Assembly: GCF_023487995.1 (NCBI RefSeq)
Contig: NZ_JAMFKN010000011.1
Coordinates: 47,376-111,375, forward strand
DNA from: Thermohalobaculum sediminis
GTDB lineage: Bacteria; Pseudomonadota; Alphaproteobacteria; Rhodobacterales; Rhodobacteraceae
Direction of reading: 5' to 3'
DNA: 64,000 bases
Position 1 is the stretch's first letter. Every line of letters starts with the position of its first letter. Positions 46,316-56,506 of this stretch are shown piece after piece. The notes under the pieces were generated by a model. The model made no database searches. It saw only the letters and a program-made list of their open reading frames with translations, and was not told the DNA's origin. The position numbers were made by a program, and so were the translations under genes.

Positions 46316-47130
46316 GGTTCTGTCAGGGCAATCCCGCTTGAGGCGGGATGCCGCCCTCCCTACCCTCGCAGCATGAGCAGACGCAGCCCTTTCCGCTACT
46401 TCAAGACGTCACCCGAGATCATCCGCCTGGCGGTGATGATGTATGTGCGGTTCCCTCTGTCGCTTCGAAATGTGGAGGACTTGCTGCACGAGCGGGGCAT
46501 CGACATCAGCCATGAAACAGTGCGGTTCTGGTGGCACCGATTTGGCCCGATGTTCGCCGCCGAGATCCGGAAACGACGCGTCGAGGGCATGCGGTCAAGC
46601 CGCTGGCGGTGGCACCTCGACGAGATGTTCGTGAAGATCAACGGCGAGATGCACTATCTGTGGCGAGCGGTGGATCATGAAGGTGAGGTCCTGGAAAGCT
46701 TCGTCACGAAGACCCGCGACAGGAAAGCCGCATTGAAATTCCTCAGGAAAGCAATGCGGCGCCACGGCCCGCCTGAGGTGATCGTCACTGACAGACTGCG
46801 ATCTTACGGTGCCGCCCTCAAGGCGGTCGGTGCTGCCGGCCGACAGGACACCGGTCGCTGGGCGAACAACAGGGTGGAGAACTCACACCAGCCACTTCGA
46901 CGACGCGAGCGGGCGATGCTCCGGTTCCGACGCATGCGAAGTCTGCAGAAGTTCGCCACCGTCCACGCCTCCGTCTCGAACCACTTCAATCAGGAACGCA
47001 GCCTTTCAAGCCGGCACATGTTCAAGGTCAACAGAACCGCCGCACTTGAGGAGTGGCGTCAGCTCGGCGCAGCCTGAAGGCCGACGTTGACAGCCAATCT
47101 GAGACTGGTTCGCATTCGTCTGACACCACC
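46316..47130 (+). mobile_element. IS6-family element, copy 3
   Basis: 815 bp from left end GGTTCTGTCAG to right end GTCTGACACCACC. Nearly identical to copy 4. Flanking octamers (CCGCCGCC and GTCCCGCG) are not direct repeats of each other. It interrupts the ric gene. Confidence 0.92.
46373..47077 (+). CDS. IS6-family transposase, copy 3 (intact)
   Basis: 234 residues with the complete N-terminal HTH (SPEIIRLAVMMYVRFPLSL, DISHETVRFWWHRFGP) and DDE residues (HLDEMFVKI, VTDRLRSY, NNRVENSHQPLRRRER). The longer open frame upstream belongs to ric and flank. It is the only copy of this subtype here that looks fully intact and could act on the others. Confidence 0.95.
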   Translation: MSRRSPFRYFKTSPEIIRLAVMMYVRFPLSLRNVEDLLHERGIDISHETVRFWWHRFGPMFAAEIRKRRVEGMRSSRWRWHLDEMFVKINGEMHYLWRAVDHEGEVLESFVTKTRDRKAALKFLRKAMRRHGPPEVIVTDRLRSYGAALKAVGAAGRQDTGRWANNRVENSHQPLRRRERAMLRFRRMRSLQKFATVHASVSNHFNQERSLSSRHMFKVNRTAALEEWRQLGAA

Positions 47131-47174
47131 GTCCCGCGTTCTATCGGGCCTCGGCCTAATCTGCCGTTCGCGTT

Positions 47175-47530
47175 CTAGGCCGTGGACTCGTAAACACCGA
47201 GCCACAGGCGGATCGATGCGAGTTTGACGAAGGCGAGGAAGTTCGCGGCTCGCTTCTCGTATCGGGTCGCGATACGGATGCAGCGCTTGATTCGGTTGAA
47301 GAACCGTTCGAGCAAGTTCCGATCCCGATAGAGGACCGGGCTAAAGCAGATCGGATCTCGCCGGTTTCGCCGGGGCGGAATGTTCGCTCAGCCCCCCCCG
47401 CTAACGATACCGATTTACGGATAGCATCCGCGTCACATGCCTTGTCGGCCAGCAGCATCCGATTTTCGGGCAAACCTCTGAGTAGATCCATGGCACAGAC
47501 GCTGTTGTGCTCATGCCCGGGAGCCAAACC
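47175..47530 (-). pseudogene. IS5-family transposase remnant, frameshifted
   Basis: Minus strand. One frame reads GHEHNSVCAMDLLRGLPENR and LLADKACDADAIR; a second frame then reads LYRDRNLLERFFNRIKRCIR, IATRYEKRAANFLAFVKLAS and IRLWL to stop 47175. These are consecutive parts of an IS5/IS427-group transposase C-terminal half, so a frameshift lies between them (near 47340-47390) and the 5' half is missing. Confidence 0.8.
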
Positions 47531-47728
47531 GGAGAGTCCCTAGCCCGGGTGCATGGCACATAACAATTTCTGGGCACAAGGCATTGCGCTTAGAAACATT
47601 TCATGGCGACCCTGGCAGGAGTGAACCCGCCCAATACAGTCAAAAGCTTGCTTGCGAACGACGTCTCTTACGCCTACGCATCATATCAATGGGTTATAGG
47701 GATCCATGGAACGCTGCCAGGCCTTAGA

Positions 47729-48824
47729 ATGAATATCTGCATCATCGGTCCTGTTTCGCCCCTTTGGGGCGATATCGCGCGTCATACGACTGCTCTTGCA
47801 CTGGAACTCGCATCACGCCAAGGGATCAATGTCTCAATCGTTTCGTTCTCAAAGCGAACTCCGAACTCGACCTATGGCGCTCAGAGCAGCGGCGATCTAG
47901 CGTGCACTGCGCCTAAAGGCATCCGGACGTCATATTGCTTGGACGTGGCAAATCCGTTCAGCTGGCTTCGCGCAGCAAGAAGGGCGCTAAACGACCGGCC
48001 TGATCTTGCGATTATTCCACTGTGCTCTTTTCGCGCTGCCCCGGCTCTGGGTCATGTCACGCGAGCACTTCGTCGGCGGGGGATCCCAGTCGTCACGATC
48101 GTCCACAATCTTGACGACCTCGGCGCTGGGGCGGTGCGAGCACTATTGAGTGCAATGCAGGCACGGCCGTTGACGCGCTTCGTTACCCACACAGCCGCGC
48201 TGGCGGTCGAATTGGGGCGTCGCTTTCCGGGTATACCGGCGATGATCGCGCCGCTTCCCACACATGACCATTTCCCACAGCCACGTGGCGCTCTTCCGCG
48301 GAGGGCATATCGCGAGATCCTTGCCTTCGGGTCGAAACATACACCCAACGGGCTTGACGTACTTCTGCGAGCCATAGCGGGCATGCGTTCAACGGACATC
48401 CATCTTTCGATCGTTGGCGACTTGCAGTGGGCAAGGGAGGCCACTGACACCTTGATTTCCGAGCTCGGAATCACAAGCCGGGTCGAGTTCGTGCCGCGCC
48501 AACTGTCCAGCACTGAGGTCACCGACCACTTTGAGCGCTGCGATGCGGTTTTCACCCCGGAACCATCCGGGGGGAGGATTGGCAATAGTCACGCTGAGCC
48601 ACAACCATCGGCGACCGGTGCTCGCATGCGATCTGCCGACCCTCGCACAGGCGGTGATCCCCGGTAGAACAGGATGGCTGTTTTCAGCTGGCGATCCGGA
48701 GGCACTGAGCCGGCTATTGGAGGATAAAGTGAGCCGCAATGCCGCGGCTGAAATGGCTACTCAAATTGCGGATCTGAGAGAGAAACGCTTATGGCAAGGC
48801 TTGGCCAGTATCGTCACCAAATAA
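47729..48824 (+). pseudogene. Family-4-type glycosyltransferase, frameshifted
   Basis: From ATG 47729: MNICIIGPVSPLWGDIARHT, VVTIVHNLDDLG and REILAFGSKHTPNGLDVLLRAI form the GT-B glycosyltransferase fold. The first frame degenerates after FERCDAVF (about 48550); the +1 frame then gives RNHPGGGLAIVTLSHNHRRP and VIPGRTGWLFSAGDPEALSRLL to stop 48824. Total length (1096 nt) is a multiple of three plus one, so a single-base insertion in the TTTTCACCCC tract explains it. Real mutation or sequencing error cannot be told apart. Confidence 0.8.
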
Positions 48825-49008
48825 CCGGCATTGTCACAGATATGCGATTTTTGAGCGCCAAGAGCGCGCCACTCGCTCGTCAATCCACTATGCGAATTCA
48901 TGATGGGAGTGAAGACTGTTGCACAATTCTGAATGGAAAAGAAGTTAATTATCTTAATTACATTATTTATCGGTTCAAAAAATATATCTCCACGCCGGGA
49001 GTGAAAAA
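48825..49008. other. AT-rich spacer between glycosyltransferase genes
   Basis: About 180 bp, strongly AT-rich compared with the chromosome average, without a supported gene. Typical of promoters in horizontally acquired polysaccharide loci. Confidence 0.3.
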
Positions 49009-50175
49009 TTGAGAGTAATACTGTGGGGCACCTACGACACGGGAAAGCCGCGAAACCGCATACTTAGGGCGGCACTGAGCGAGGGCGGCATCGAAGTGAT
49101 CGAGATACACTCAGATATCTGGAGCGGCATCGAGGACAAGAGTCAAGTCAAAGGGCTTGGAGCGAAGCTGAAGTCGCTCTTGACCTGGATCGGCTCCTAT
49201 CCGCGTCTCGTGCTGCGGTATTCGCGGGCACCAGAGCACGATGCCGTCGTCGTTGGCTATCTCGGCCACCTTGACGTGTTGATCCTTTGGCCGTTGGCCC
49301 GACTCAAGGGAAAGCCGATCGTTTGGGATGCCTTCCTTTCGCTCTACGACACGATCGTCCAGGACCGGAAACTGGTCGGCCCAGGGCATCCTATCGCTTG
49401 GTTCGTGTGGGCCTGGGAATGGCTGGCATGCCGCGCCTCCACCCGAGTGGTCCTCGATACCGCCGCCCATGCGGCGCTTTTCACGGGGCTCTACAGGCTT
49501 CCGGCTCGACGGACCGCCGTGGCGCTGGTCGGCGCCGAGACGCTCTCCTTTGACAGGGAGGCCGCCCAAGGCGCCGGCGTCGCGATTCAACGGCCATCTG
49601 CCGGGGATGAGCTGACGATCCTGTTCTATGGTCAATTCATCCCGCTCCACGGGATCGACACGATCGTCAGGGCGGCGCAGCGCGCTATAGGTCGACCGTA
49701 CCGGTGGGTGCTGATCGGCCGTGGCCAGGAGGAAGCGAGGATTCGCGCCCTGATCGATACGGGTCCAAGGTTGAACCTCGAGTGGATCTCCTGGGTTCCC
49801 TATGGCGATCTCATCAACTGGATCACTGGATCAGACCTATGTCTCGGGATTTTCGGCGACACGGGCAAGGCGTCCCGCGTCATTCCGAACAAGGTCTTCC
49901 AGATCCTGTCGGCCGGCCAACCGCTGGTGACGCGGGACTCGCCCGCGATCCGCGAGCTGCTGTCAGAACCCATTCCGGGCGTCTACCTTGTGCCGCCGGC
50001 CGACCCGCAGGCGCTGCTCGATGCGATCGAGCGGTTCCGCGCAGATCGGTCGGCGATCGCCGCTGCGGGCGGGGAACTGCACGCCACCGCACGCGAGCGG
50101 TTCGCGTTGCCGGCGCTGGGCGCGGCGTGGCTGTCGATCCTGCAGGAGGTCGGCCGCGAACCTGCGGAGGCATGA
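49009..50175 (+). CDS. Glycosyltransferase (GT-B fold)
   Basis: 388 residues from TTG 49009, with GGGAG eight bases upstream; no ATG fits. Features: MRVILWGTYDTGKPRNRIL, KPIVWDAFLSLYDTIV, LTILFYGQFIPLHGIDTIVRAA, ISWVPYGDLINWITGSDLCLGIFGD and KVFQILSAGQPLVT, the acceptor/donor sites of group-1 transferases. Substrate unknown; part of the surface-polysaccharide block. Confidence 0.85.
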   Translation: MRVILWGTYDTGKPRNRILRAALSEGGIEVIEIHSDIWSGIEDKSQVKGLGAKLKSLLTWIGSYPRLVLRYSRAPEHDAVVVGYLGHLDVLILWPLARLKGKPIVWDAFLSLYDTIVQDRKLVGPGHPIAWFVWAWEWLACRASTRVVLDTAAHAALFTGLYRLPARRTAVALVGAETLSFDREAAQGAGVAIQRPSAGDELTILFYGQFIPLHGIDTIVRAAQRAIGRPYRWVLIGRGQEEARIRALIDTGPRLNLEWISWVPYGDLINWITGSDLCLGIFGDTGKASRVIPNKVFQILSAGQPLVTRDSPAIRELLSEPIPGVYLVPPADPQALLDAIERFRADRSAIAAAGGELHATARERFALPALGAAWLSILQEVGREPAEA

Positions 50176-50252
50176 GGCGGCGAGCGGTTATCGCGCAGGA
50201 ACCTGGCATGGTGAGTTAGCTAGGCGCGCCCCGATTTCCGGAAGGAGCATGA

Positions 50253-51059
50253 ATGTTGAGCCCAAAGCGACGCCTCGTCATTCTGGTGCAGTACGACCCC
50301 GGGGGCGGGCTTCCTGCCTTCGTCAGGATTCATCTCGAGGGATTGCGGCCCGTCGCCTCTCGCCTTGTCCTGGTGTCGAATTCGCCAATGACTAGCGACG
50401 CCCGGCTACGTGCCGAGAGCATCTGCGACAAGGTGATCTTGCGCGATAACATCGGGTGGGATTTTGCCGGCTGGCGCGATGCACTCACGACCGAGGACAT
50501 GCAGGCATGGGATGGCGTGATTCTCACCAATTCCAGCATCGTCGGCCCGTTGTTCCCGCTTGATCCGATTGTCGAGGCAATGGAGGCGCGCGGGAGCGAC
50601 TTCTGGGGAATGGTTCATTCACGCCATATGGGCTCGCATCTGCAGAGCTACTTTCTCGCCTTCAGCCCGCAAGTAATCCGGTCGGAGACGTGGCGAAGGT
50701 TCTGGGAAGGCGTCGAGGACTTGCGGGACAAGCGGCAGGTGATCCGCCGCTACGAGGTCGGACTGACCCCCATGCTGCGCGACGCCGGCTTCTCCTTCGG
50801 CCATCTAATCGATGATCCGCAGTTTCCGAAGTCGCTTAGGCTGGTTCATATCGACCGCCTCAGGAGCAGACTGCGTGTGCCGATGAACGTGAACTATGTG
50901 AACAAGACCGTGGAACTGCATGAAGAAATGATCAAGGCCGGCATGCCGTATCTCAAGGCGTCGCTGCTCTGGGGAAAAGACATCTATCGGATGAAATGCA
51001 TCAATAGAATTAAGGAAATTTCGGGAATAAAATACCCGTGGAGCGAAATTGTATTTTAA
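50253..51059 (+). CDS. Rhamnan synthesis F (RgpF) family glycosyltransferase
   Basis: 268 residues resembling the RgpF domain: RLVILVQYDPGGGLPAFVRIHLEGL, DNIGWDFAGWRDAL (N-x-G-x-D-x-x-x-W), VILTNSSIVGPLFPLD, FWGMVHSRHMGSHLQSYFLAF. RgpF-type proteins build rhamnose polymers, which agrees with the dTDP-rhamnose genes at 53.7-57.1 kb. The end of the gene becomes AT-rich. Confidence 0.82.
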   Translation: MLSPKRRLVILVQYDPGGGLPAFVRIHLEGLRPVASRLVLVSNSPMTSDARLRAESICDKVILRDNIGWDFAGWRDALTTEDMQAWDGVILTNSSIVGPLFPLDPIVEAMEARGSDFWGMVHSRHMGSHLQSYFLAFSPQVIRSETWRRFWEGVEDLRDKRQVIRRYEVGLTPMLRDAGFSFGHLIDDPQFPKSLRLVHIDRLRSRLRVPMNVNYVNKTVELHEEMIKAGMPYLKASLLWGKDIYRMKCINRIKEISGIKYPWSEIVF

Positions 51060-51102
51060 AAAATTAATATTTATAGAAAATAAATTGGAATGACGTCGAA
51101 AA

Positions 51103-52152
51103 TCATCTTTTAGCTCGCAACAATATCTCCTCGCCCGTAGTCGAAATAATCGAAAGACGCAGAGATGCAGAAATCTGAAACAGCCTTGCCAAAATACTTT
51201 GCCACACATTCCGCTTCGGCAGCATGTCCAAGCGACTGTAGCGCTTCAAATTCCAGCTCGCCAAGCCAATTCCGTGGGAGTTCGCGATGCTCGATCGAGC
51301 TTCGACATTATCCCAGCCGATCTCGCGCATTAGACGCAGTGCAGAGCTTTGCGTGAAGATGTGCAGATGCCGCGGCGGCTCCAAGCCGCGCCAGTCAGTA
51401 CCGAATAGTGAATGACACCAACTCGCCGCGTTCGGCGTGATGCAAACGAACTGCCCTTCCGGTTTCAGGATCCGATAGCACTCGCGGATCAGTAAGCGCG
51501 GGTCGGGAACGTGTTCGAGGACATGGTTCATGACGACAGCATCAAATGATTGGTCGGGATAACGTTGGTGCTCGAGACTCCCTACCTGGATCGTCAGTCC
51601 GCGCGCGCGACCCGCGTCGACGGCCTTTTCGTCGAAGTCGATTCCCTCGCATTCCCATCCAAGTCTCGCCATCCGCTCAAGTGCTGCGCCGCTGCCGCAT
51701 CCGACATCGAGGAGCCGGCCGCCTTCGACATGTTGCAGATCGAACACTTGGAGCGCGAGTTGCGCGCGAAAACCGGGCGCAAGCGTCAGAAGCATCGCCG
51801 GCAGCCGCGAGCCGTTGGGACCATAGGTAGCGCGCCAGTACGCGCGCTTCATCGCCTCGCGCACTGAGCCAGTCAGCGTCGGCTGATCACCAGTCGAGTG
51901 CGTGTAATAGGTCTGGTAAAGCTTGGGCAGATCCTCCACGACCGGCATGGGATCGAGCCAGAGGAGGCCGCATCCTGCGTTCTGGCATCGTCGGAGCGTC
52001 CATTCTCCCGGCGCCCCGAACAGTCTGTCGCGCAGTCCTGAATAAAGGATATCGCCTACGCTGTCGCAAACGTGGCACCTGGGCTCGGAGTGCGTGCGAA
52101 CTGATCCGGCGCTATCTGCCGGAACGCTCAACTCAGCGTCGCAGGTGGGCAT
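51103..52152 (-). CDS. SAM-dependent methyltransferase with N-terminal zinc-type motif
   Basis: 349 residues. The N-terminus has CHVCDSVGDILYSGLRDRLFG and RRCQNAGCGLLWLDP, a Cys4 zinc-binding pattern of nucleotide-sugar C-methyltransferase-like proteins. Class I fold: GGRLLDVGCGSGAALERMARLGW, FDAVVMNHVLEHVPDP, RILKPEGQFVCITPN. It probably methylates a sugar of the polysaccharide. Downstream of wzx by 7 bp on the same strand. Confidence 0.85.
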   Translation of the reverse strand: MPTCDAELSVPADSAGSVRTHSEPRCHVCDSVGDILYSGLRDRLFGAPGEWTLRRCQNAGCGLLWLDPMPVVEDLPKLYQTYYTHSTGDQPTLTGSVREAMKRAYWRATYGPNGSRLPAMLLTLAPGFRAQLALQVFDLQHVEGGRLLDVGCGSGAALERMARLGWECEGIDFDEKAVDAGRARGLTIQVGSLEHQRYPDQSFDAVVMNHVLEHVPDPRLLIRECYRILKPEGQFVCITPNAASWCHSLFGTDWRGLEPPRHLHIFTQSSALRLMREIGWDNVEARSSIANSHGIGLASWNLKRYSRLDMLPKRNVWQSILARLFQISASLRLSIISTTGEEILLRAKR

Positions 52153-52159
52153 TGGCTTC

Positions 52160-53674
52160 TCATCTCAGCGCCTGTCGAAAGCTCAGGAATCGCCGGTCCT
52201 CGACCGACAGGGCGAACATCCATGTCAGCACGACGCAAAGCCCGACGACAGCCCCGGAAAGAACGATCCGAATGCTGCCGCTGTCAACGCTTGCGACGAG
52301 CACGGCCAATGTTGTTCCAAACGCGAGAATTGCGGCGGCGCGGACGAGCGGTGCTGCTGGACAGTCGGCCACACGCGCTGCGGCTATTGCCAGGAGGACC
52401 GCATCTGCAGTCACGCGAATTGTCCATGCAGCGGCAGCGCCCTCAATCCCGAAGCGGGAGACACTCCACCATAACAGGACCAGGTAGAACGGGGCCTCGG
52501 CAAGGTGGAACTTGGCCGTGATGTCGGCGCGACCCAACCCCTGGATTAAGGCAAAAGCAATCTGCGCCAAGCAATTAACCAGAACGCCGATAGCGAGAAT
52601 GCGAAGAACCGTTGCACTCTCGCGCGCGAATTCTTCGCCGATCCAGACGTCCAGCAGCTCAGTTGCAAAGACGACAATCAGGAAGACAAAAGGGAAAAGC
52701 GCGGCAAACGCATATTTGAGGCCGCTGACGAAGAGACGTAGCGTCCGGCGCGGATCGGAGGACTTTGCAGCGGCCGCGAACGCAGGAAAGAGCACGGCGG
52801 AAATGGCGGCCGGTACGATCAGGAGGCGGGTCACGATGTCGTAAGGCGTCGCGTAGAATGCCGTCGCTGCAACAGACACGAGCGACCCAATTAGGAAGCG
52901 GTCGAGGAACAGCATCATGGGGCCTACGATATTCGAGACGGTCATCCAGCCCCCAAACCGCATCAACGGGACCACCGCCGGAATCTGAATGCGGATCCTT
53001 TCGCGGAGCTCGGGCTGCACCCCAAGGCAGAACCAAAGATAAAGCGCGCCGTCGGCCACGCGGCTCAGAACGACCACCACCACCGCTGGAACGAGGCTGT
53101 CGGAGAATAGAAGGAGGAAGAGCGGGCCGAGCATCGTCAAGGAACCCAGTGGGATCCTGACCGCGTTGACAATCGCGAACTTGAGGTGAGCTTCAAGGAT
53201 ACCTCTGAGGGCTTGGCTGAAAGTGAGGAACGGGACCGAGGCCGCGACGAGAAGGAAGCTTGTCCGGGCTTCGCCGACGAGCTCCTGCGGCATGGTCAGA
53301 ACCGTCTCGACAAGCCAGGGGGTCGCGGCTGCGAGCGCGACGCCGCCCAGGAGGCCAAGCAGCCCCATCAGGAGAAGCGCGGTCCAGATGGTAGACCCTA
53401 GGCTCGAGCCTTCGGCCCGATCGGTTCGACCAGCCACCCACTGTGTTAGTGCGCGGCTCAAGCCAAGATCGAAAAGTGTGAAGTAGCCCACTGCCGCCCA
53501 TACGAGCGCAAGGACGCCGAATCTCTCAGTGCCATATTCGGCCACGAGAACCGGGATTGTGACAAGGGCGACGAGTAGCGGCACACCCTGACCGAGAAAG
53601 CTCCATAGCGCCCCCGCGGCGAGCACGGGCCTGCTGGCGGTGGTGTCCGTAGCTTCGTCGGGCGCGCGCTCCAT
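52160..53674 (-). CDS. Polysaccharide flippase, Wzx/PST type
   Basis: 504-residue membrane protein with 12-14 hydrophobic segments, family of lipid-linked oligosaccharide flippases (LWSFLGQGVPLLVALVTIPV, YFTLFDLGLSRALTQWVAG, FGGWMTVSNIVGPMMLFLDRFLIGSLV). It moves undecaprenyl-linked units across the inner membrane. In the rfb operon, 19 bp after rfbA. Confidence 0.9.
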   Translation of the reverse strand: MERAPDEATDTTASRPVLAAGALWSFLGQGVPLLVALVTIPVLVAEYGTERFGVLALVWAAVGYFTLFDLGLSRALTQWVAGRTDRAEGSSLGSTIWTALLLMGLLGLLGGVALAAATPWLVETVLTMPQELVGEARTSFLLVAASVPFLTFSQALRGILEAHLKFAIVNAVRIPLGSLTMLGPLFLLLFSDSLVPAVVVVVLSRVADGALYLWFCLGVQPELRERIRIQIPAVVPLMRFGGWMTVSNIVGPMMLFLDRFLIGSLVSVAATAFYATPYDIVTRLLIVPAAISAVLFPAFAAAAKSSDPRRTLRLFVSGLKYAFAALFPFVFLIVVFATELLDVWIGEEFARESATVLRILAIGVLVNCLAQIAFALIQGLGRADITAKFHLAEAPFYLVLLWWSVSRFGIEGAAAAWTIRVTADAVLLAIAAARVADCPAAPLVRAAAILAFGTTLAVLVASVDSGSIRIVLSGAVVGLCVVLTWMFALSVEDRRFLSFRQALR

Positions 53675-53693
53675 CGGTGGGCGGCCTCCCCCC

Positions 53694-54580
<887 letters not shown>

Positions 54581-54584
<4 letters not shown>

Positions 54585-55466
54585 TGCGCGGCCTCCTTGC
54601 CGATCCGGTCCAGGACCTCGGCCAGCGCCTCGCGCCAGGGGCGCGCCGGGAAACCGAAGGTCGCTTCAAACTTGGTGAAATCGAGACTTGAGTTCGCTGG
54701 GCGGCGCGCCGCGGTCGGGTAGTCCGCGGTGCCTATCTTTTCGATCTCGGGTGTCCCGCCGATCAGCCGTCGTGCTTCCGCACCTGCCAGTATCTCGCCT
54801 GCAAATCCCGCCCAGCTCACGTCCCCGTGCCCCGCATAATGGTAGATCCCCTATCGGCTATCATTCGCCGATGCCCCATCGAGTGTCGCAACCACCCGAC
54901 CGCACGCGCGGGCGAGATCGAGCACAGAGGTCGGATTGCCGCGTTGATCGTCGACGACCCGAAGTTTCTGCTTCCCTGCGGCGAGGCGCAACATGGTGCG
55001 CAAGAAGTTTTTTCCCCAAGGCGCGTAGAGCCAGGCAGTGCGAATGATGACGGTGCGCGGATTGGCCGAAAGCGCGAGGCGCTCTCCGTTCAGCTTGGTC
55101 GAACCATAGACGCCGAGGGGGCTTGTGGGGTCGTTCTCCCGCCTTGCGTGCATGCCGACCCCATCGAAGACGTAGTCCGTCGAGACGTGCAAAAAAAGCT
55201 GCTCCCACATCCGCAGCGGCGGCAGAGAGTTCCTCGACGGCGTCCGCATTGATGCGTTCGGCCAGCGCCGCCTCGGTCTCGGCGCGATCGACGGCGGTAT
55301 AGGCGGCCGCGTTGACGACCCAAGAAGGCCGAACGCGTGCCACAACGCGGGACGCCATTCCCGGCGCGGTAAGATCAGCCTCGGCACGATCGACGAAGCG
55401 CCACCTGAAGAGGTCCGACAATGCCACGGCAAGCTGGCCGGTCTTGCCGATCACCAGCACCGTCAC
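54581..55466 (-). pseudogene. rfbD: dTDP-4-dehydrorhamnose reductase RfbD, frameshift plus in-frame stop
   Basis: GTG 55466 (overlaps the rfbB stop) starts VLVIGKTGQLAVALSDLF and WVVNAAAYTAVDRAE. At an A7 run (55191-55197; T7 in the gene) the frame shifts from ADVGAAF to HVSTDYVFDG; YGSTKLNGE (the YxxxK) lies in the second frame. A TAG at 54851-54853 then stops before GIYHYAGHGDVSWAGFAGEI, which continues in the same frame to 54581. Full span is 885+1 nt. If both lesions are real, this copy cannot make dTDP-rhamnose. Confidence 0.88.
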
Positions 55467-56506
55467 GAGCCAAGCACTCCGAGACGTTCGCCGCCGTAGC
55501 GACGCTCACGGATCGCCCGCCACCACGTCTCGTGCTCGAGATACCATGCGATGGTGCTGTCCAGACCCTCCTCGAAAGTGAGTTCCGGCCGCCACCCGAG
55601 TTCCCGGTATATGCGGTCACCATTTATGGCATATCGCTTGTCATGGCCAGGACGATCGGCGACGAAAGTGATCAGCCGGTCATGGGGCGCTCCGCCAGGA
55701 TTGAGGCGGTCCATGATTGCCGCGATGTGACGGACGAGGTCAATGTTGCGCCGTTCGGAATTGCCCCCAATGTTGTAGGAGCGCCCGGGGGTGCCGCGCG
55801 TCAGCACTCGCCAGAGCGCGGCCGCGTGATCGCTTACATGCAGCCAATCCCGCACATTTTCGCCCGCGCCGTAGACGAGCATCGGATGCCCCAAGCGAGC
55901 CGCGATCACCATGACCGGGATCAACTTCTCGGGAAATTGCCAGGGGCCGTAGTTGTTCGAGGTGTTCGTGACGATGACCGGCAGGCCGTATGTCTCTCCC
56001 CATGAGCGGACCAAATGATCCGACGCCGCCTTCGACGCCGCGTACGGGCTATTGGGCCGATAAGGCGAGTCTTCGGTGAAGGCGGGCTCGTCAGGCCCGA
56101 GGCTGCCATAGACCTCGTCCGTCGAAACGTGGTGAAAGCGAAATTCGTTCCGACGGCCCGCCCTCCATCGCCGCACGGCCTCGAGCAATGTGAATGTCCC
56201 GTGCACGTTCGTCTCGAGGAACGCGGCTGGTCCATCAATCGAGCGATCAACATGGCTCTCAGCGGCGAGGTGCACGACCGCGTCGGGCGTCGTCTCCTCG
56301 ATCAGGGCGTCCACAAGGGGTCGATCACAAATGTCGCCCCTGACGAACCGATAACGCGGGCTCTCGGCGGCCTCCCCCAGAGCGTCCGGGGTCGCGGCAT
56401 AGGTCAGCTTGTCGAGATTCACGATGTCGGCGTCGGTCTCGCGGATGAGCCGCCGAATGAATGCGGAGCCGATGAAGCCCGCGCCTCCTGTCACCAGAAT
56501 GCGCAT
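55463..56506 (-). CDS. rfbB: dTDP-glucose 4,6-dehydratase
   Basis: 347 residues. MRILVTGGAGFIGSAFIRRL, HLAAESHVDRSI, HVSTDEVYGSLG, the catalytic YAASKAASDHLVR and NNYGPWQFPEKLIP are the RmlB signatures. It produces dTDP-4-keto-6-deoxyglucose. Start 56506 (with GGGAG upstream) overlaps the rfbC stop in TGATG; an in-frame upstream start at 56518 is less likely. Confidence 0.95.
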   Translation of the reverse strand: MRILVTGGAGFIGSAFIRRLIRETDADIVNLDKLTYAATPDALGEAAESPRYRFVRGDICDRPLVDALIEETTPDAVVHLAAESHVDRSIDGPAAFLETNVHGTFTLLEAVRRWRAGRRNEFRFHHVSTDEVYGSLGPDEPAFTEDSPYRPNSPYAASKAASDHLVRSWGETYGLPVIVTNTSNNYGPWQFPEKLIPVMVIAARLGHPMLVYGAGENVRDWLHVSDHAAALWRVLTRGTPGRSYNIGGNSERRNIDLVRHIAAIMDRLNPGGAPHDRLITFVADRPGHDKRYAINGDRIYRELGWRPELTFEEGLDSTIAWYLEHETWWRAIRERRYGGERLGVLGS

